Source: Chrysomallon squamiferum (Eukaryota > Mollusca > Gastropoda > Neomphalida > Peltospiridae). Taken from it: a DNA stretch of 37,500 bases. Under the pieces are notes generated by a model that had not been told where the DNA came from, searched no databases, and saw only the letters and a program-made list of their open reading frames with translations. The translations under genes and the position numbers were made by a program. Location: the NCBI GenBank assembly GCA_012295275.1, contig CM022665.1:45294095-45331594 (forward strand), given 5' to 3'. Shown piece by piece: positions 35,256 to 37,500 of the stretch (position 1 is the first letter of the stretch; every line of letters begins with the position of its first letter).

Positions 35256-36399
35256 CAAAAACTACAACATACATTAAAAAAAAATATATATATATATTTA
35301 ATGATTAAAATAATAATAATCATGGTTAAAGACTTTTATTAATGTAACGAAGAAGACTGTTAAAATAAGTTATTTATAAAAGTGTATTTTGTACGCTCTT
35401 CATCATTCTAAAAAGTAAAGCTTCAAAGTGACAACAAACCTAGGCTGAGAAAAGAAAGAATTGCTTTTAAATACTTGAGGATAAACTGCTGCAAAACATT
35501 CAATGATTTATTCACAGCAACTGAAATATCTAGAGGCAATTTATATAAAAAAAAAAAAAAAAAAATTATTTTAAATATCTCTTGCACTTTGCAAACATAG
35601 AAAAAAATAATGAAAATATTTCAAACATTCAGTTCTGTTTAATGATCCAACAAAATTTGTATCGGTGATAAATCAAATAAAAAACAAAAAACAAAACAGA
35701 ATAATGTTTATAATTATTGTATCTTCAGGTACCTCTGTGTGTAAATAATGATCTCAAATGTATTATTATTACTATTATTTTTAATAATCTACATGAGGTT
35801 AATCATGTCCATTATCTTTAAGGCATCATTTAACCCATTCCTTGTGACAAATAACCAGATATATATGTATCTCCATTAAAAATATTTCTTACTGTTAACT
35901 GTAGGAAGTGGACTTATCCTACAAAAGAAAACACACCCCAAAAACCTTCTAGTTATCCTGTGAGAAGTTGACACATTCTCAGAGGTTCCCAAACAGTGTA
36001 TCAGGCCAGTATTTGCTGTCATCTAGTCTAGTTGGTGTTGTTGGAAATTTAATTATGCAGTGAAAAGGGGTTAAAAGAGAATTCTTGCATGGTCCTTTGA
36101 TAAACGAGATTTCAGGTGACAGTCTATAATGCAGAACCAGCCCAGTGGGAGATTCAGCTTTCTCCCATGTGTGTGTGTGTGATGTTACAGAAGATATTTT
36201 TTTTAAAACAAGAGAAAAACCTTTCCATTTTAACAACAATTAATAATAATAAATAATAATAATAATAATAATAATAATAATTAAAAAAAAAAAAAATAAA
36301 TAAAATAATAAAAATAAAAAATAAAAATAAAAAAATAATAAAAATAAAAATAATAATTAAAATAAAATAAATTTAAATAATAAACAAATAAATAAATAA

Positions 36400-36560
36400 A
36401 AAAAAGTGATAAATTGAGTCATTTTGCTTCCAGTGTTTTAAATAATAATAATAAAAAAAAAAAAAATAAATTAAAAAATCAACAAATAAATAAATTATTA
36501 AAAAAAAAAGGTGATAAATTGAGTCATTTTGCTTCCAGTGTTTTAAATCTCAACAACGCA
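36400..36560. repeat. Tandem duplication, about 100 bp
   Basis: GTGATAAATTGAGTCATTTT followed by GCTTCCAGTGTTTTAAAT occurs at about 36406 and again at about 36511, separated by AAT/AAAT DNA. Confidence 0.9.
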
Positions 36561-36871
36561 GGAGAATTTTTTTTTCATAAAATTCGAAAAAAAAAAAAAA
36601 AAAAAAAAAAAATTTCGTAACAAAACACTGAAATATCAGCATTTGTACTAGAAAATAAATCTAAATAAAATATTATCTTTATCACTTTGCACCAGTTTCT
36701 CTTTGTATTTCTTTTTTACAACTGTGGTAGTGATAGCTTTTTAACATATTTTCTTGTTGACTTAAATGTACTTAATGGAACCAAATATGATCTGTTTACG
36801 CCAGAAAAATGTTTAAAGTTTTGTGATTATTGACAAAAAAGAAACAAACAAACACACACATTTACATAAAA

Positions 36872-36889
36872 CAATAATAATAATAATAA

Positions 36890-36924
<35 letters not shown>

Positions 36925-36965
36925 CAAAATAAATAAATAAATAAACAAATAAATAAATAAATAAA
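36872..36965. repeat. AAT/AAAT microsatellite
   Basis: AAT units pass into a long AAAT run with two interruptions. Confidence 0.95.
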
Positions 36966-37199
36966 AAATTAATTTTATTGGGATGGTAAATTCATGACAG
37001 ACACACACACAAAATAATCTCATACATACTGTTGATTAATTCTGTAATTTCCTAATTTACCAGTTCATTCTCTTTTATCACATAAAAACTTTCACTTACA
37101 CTCGAATATCAACAGGAAAAACTAAAATTATAAAGTCAAACACCCACAGAAAAGAACTTTCCAGTATAAGGATCCAAATAATAATTACAAATGTAAGAA

Positions 37200-37500
37200 A
37201 TTCACAAACTTTACAAATATGTGGATCTATGTTTACATCAGTTTTACAAAGATGTAGACCTATGTTTATGTCAATTTTACAAAGATGTGGATCTATGTTT
37301 ACATCAGTTTTACAAAGATGTGGATCTATGTTTATGTCAATTTTACAAAGATGTGGACCTATGTTTACATCAATTTTACAAAGATGTAGACCTATGTTTA
37401 CGTCAATTTTACAAAGATGTGGACCTATGTTTACATCAATTTTACAAAGATGTGGATCTATGTTTATGTCAATTTTACAAAAGTGTGGACCTATGTTTAC
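37200..37500. repeat. 33-bp minisatellite, cut by window edge
   Basis: Units of TTTTACAAAGATGTGGA(C/T) followed by CTATGTTTA(C/T)(A/G)TCA(A/G) recur every 33 bp from about 37210 to the end, so the array continues outside. Six copies carry TGTTTAC (GTAAACA on the minus strand); the others have GTTTATG instead. The unit length is a multiple of three and stop-free in one plus frame. Confidence 0.95.

Larger units (their letters stand above)
34806..37500 (-). other. SYAP1 upstream intron, truncated by window edge
   Basis: This stretch lies upstream of the 36-nt exon in transcript direction and is presumably intron. It contains GAA and GA repeats (34889-34990), AAT and AAAT tracts (35220-35255, 36240-36400, 36870-36965), a duplicated 100-bp segment (about 36400-36560) and the 33-bp minisatellite at the right edge. 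The complex block 35930-36210 has an 86-codon minus-strand open frame that I do not recognise. No BSD-domain sequence was found, so those exons should lie beyond 37500. Confidence 0.5.

Noticed and set aside
35979-36239. Third WEK-containing SYAP1 exon (WEKAE in a minus-strand ORF)
   Set aside because: It shares TGGGAGAAAGCT with the 17.6-kb exon, but the following residues do not fit E-L-x-D, there is no acceptor upstream (only a CA tract), and it lies upstream of the linker exons in transcript order.

Overview
The window is AT-rich eukaryotic DNA dominated by microsatellites, poly-A/poly-T runs and minisatellites. Coding sequence appears only as small exons separated by kilobases of intron. 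No bacterial-style gene, operon, rRNA or CRISPR array is present. Exon structure, the SYAP1/Sap47-type protein, tRNA-derived SINE-like segments and abundant CA, CATA, ATT and CAA repeats suggest a bilaterian invertebrate. I lean towards a mollusc, perhaps a cephalopod, but that is an inference from style, not proof.

The one gene I recognise lies on the minus strand and is the 3' half of a synapse-associated protein 1 (SYAP1, the homologue of Drosophila Sap47) gene. Its pieces, in transcript order, are: a 36-nt exon at 34770-34805; a 183-nt exon at 19418-19600; a 65-nt exon with its own stop codon at 17569-17633; and the coding part of a terminal exon at 12313-12470. All junctions are phase 1, so the exons join without frame disruption. 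The BSD-domain exons must lie beyond the right edge. The 65-nt and terminal exons both encode a W-E-K-x-L-x-x-E-L-x-D peptide and look like diverged copies of one exon. This gives two predicted C-termini.

Layout: 1-2250 is low-complexity DNA with trinucleotide repeats. 2251-3780 holds two more complex blocks with CRE-like and E2F-like motifs and a tRNA-like promoter, but no recognisable gene. 3781-5860 is AT-rich spacer ending near a plus-strand AATAAA. About 5870-12312 is the candidate SYAP1 3' UTR or downstream flank, with Pumilio-like motifs and a 30/33-bp minisatellite carrying 20 GTAAACA motifs. 12471-19417 is the intron containing the alternative exon and a MITE-like element with three telomere-type repeats. 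19601-34769 is a 15-kb intron full of minisatellites, two SINE-like segments and a duplicated dispersed repeat. 34806-37500 is intron ending inside another minisatellite.

The main biology here is the predicted C-terminal switch of SYAP1 and the unusual load of tandem repeats in and around this gene, several with regularly spaced transcription-factor-like motifs.
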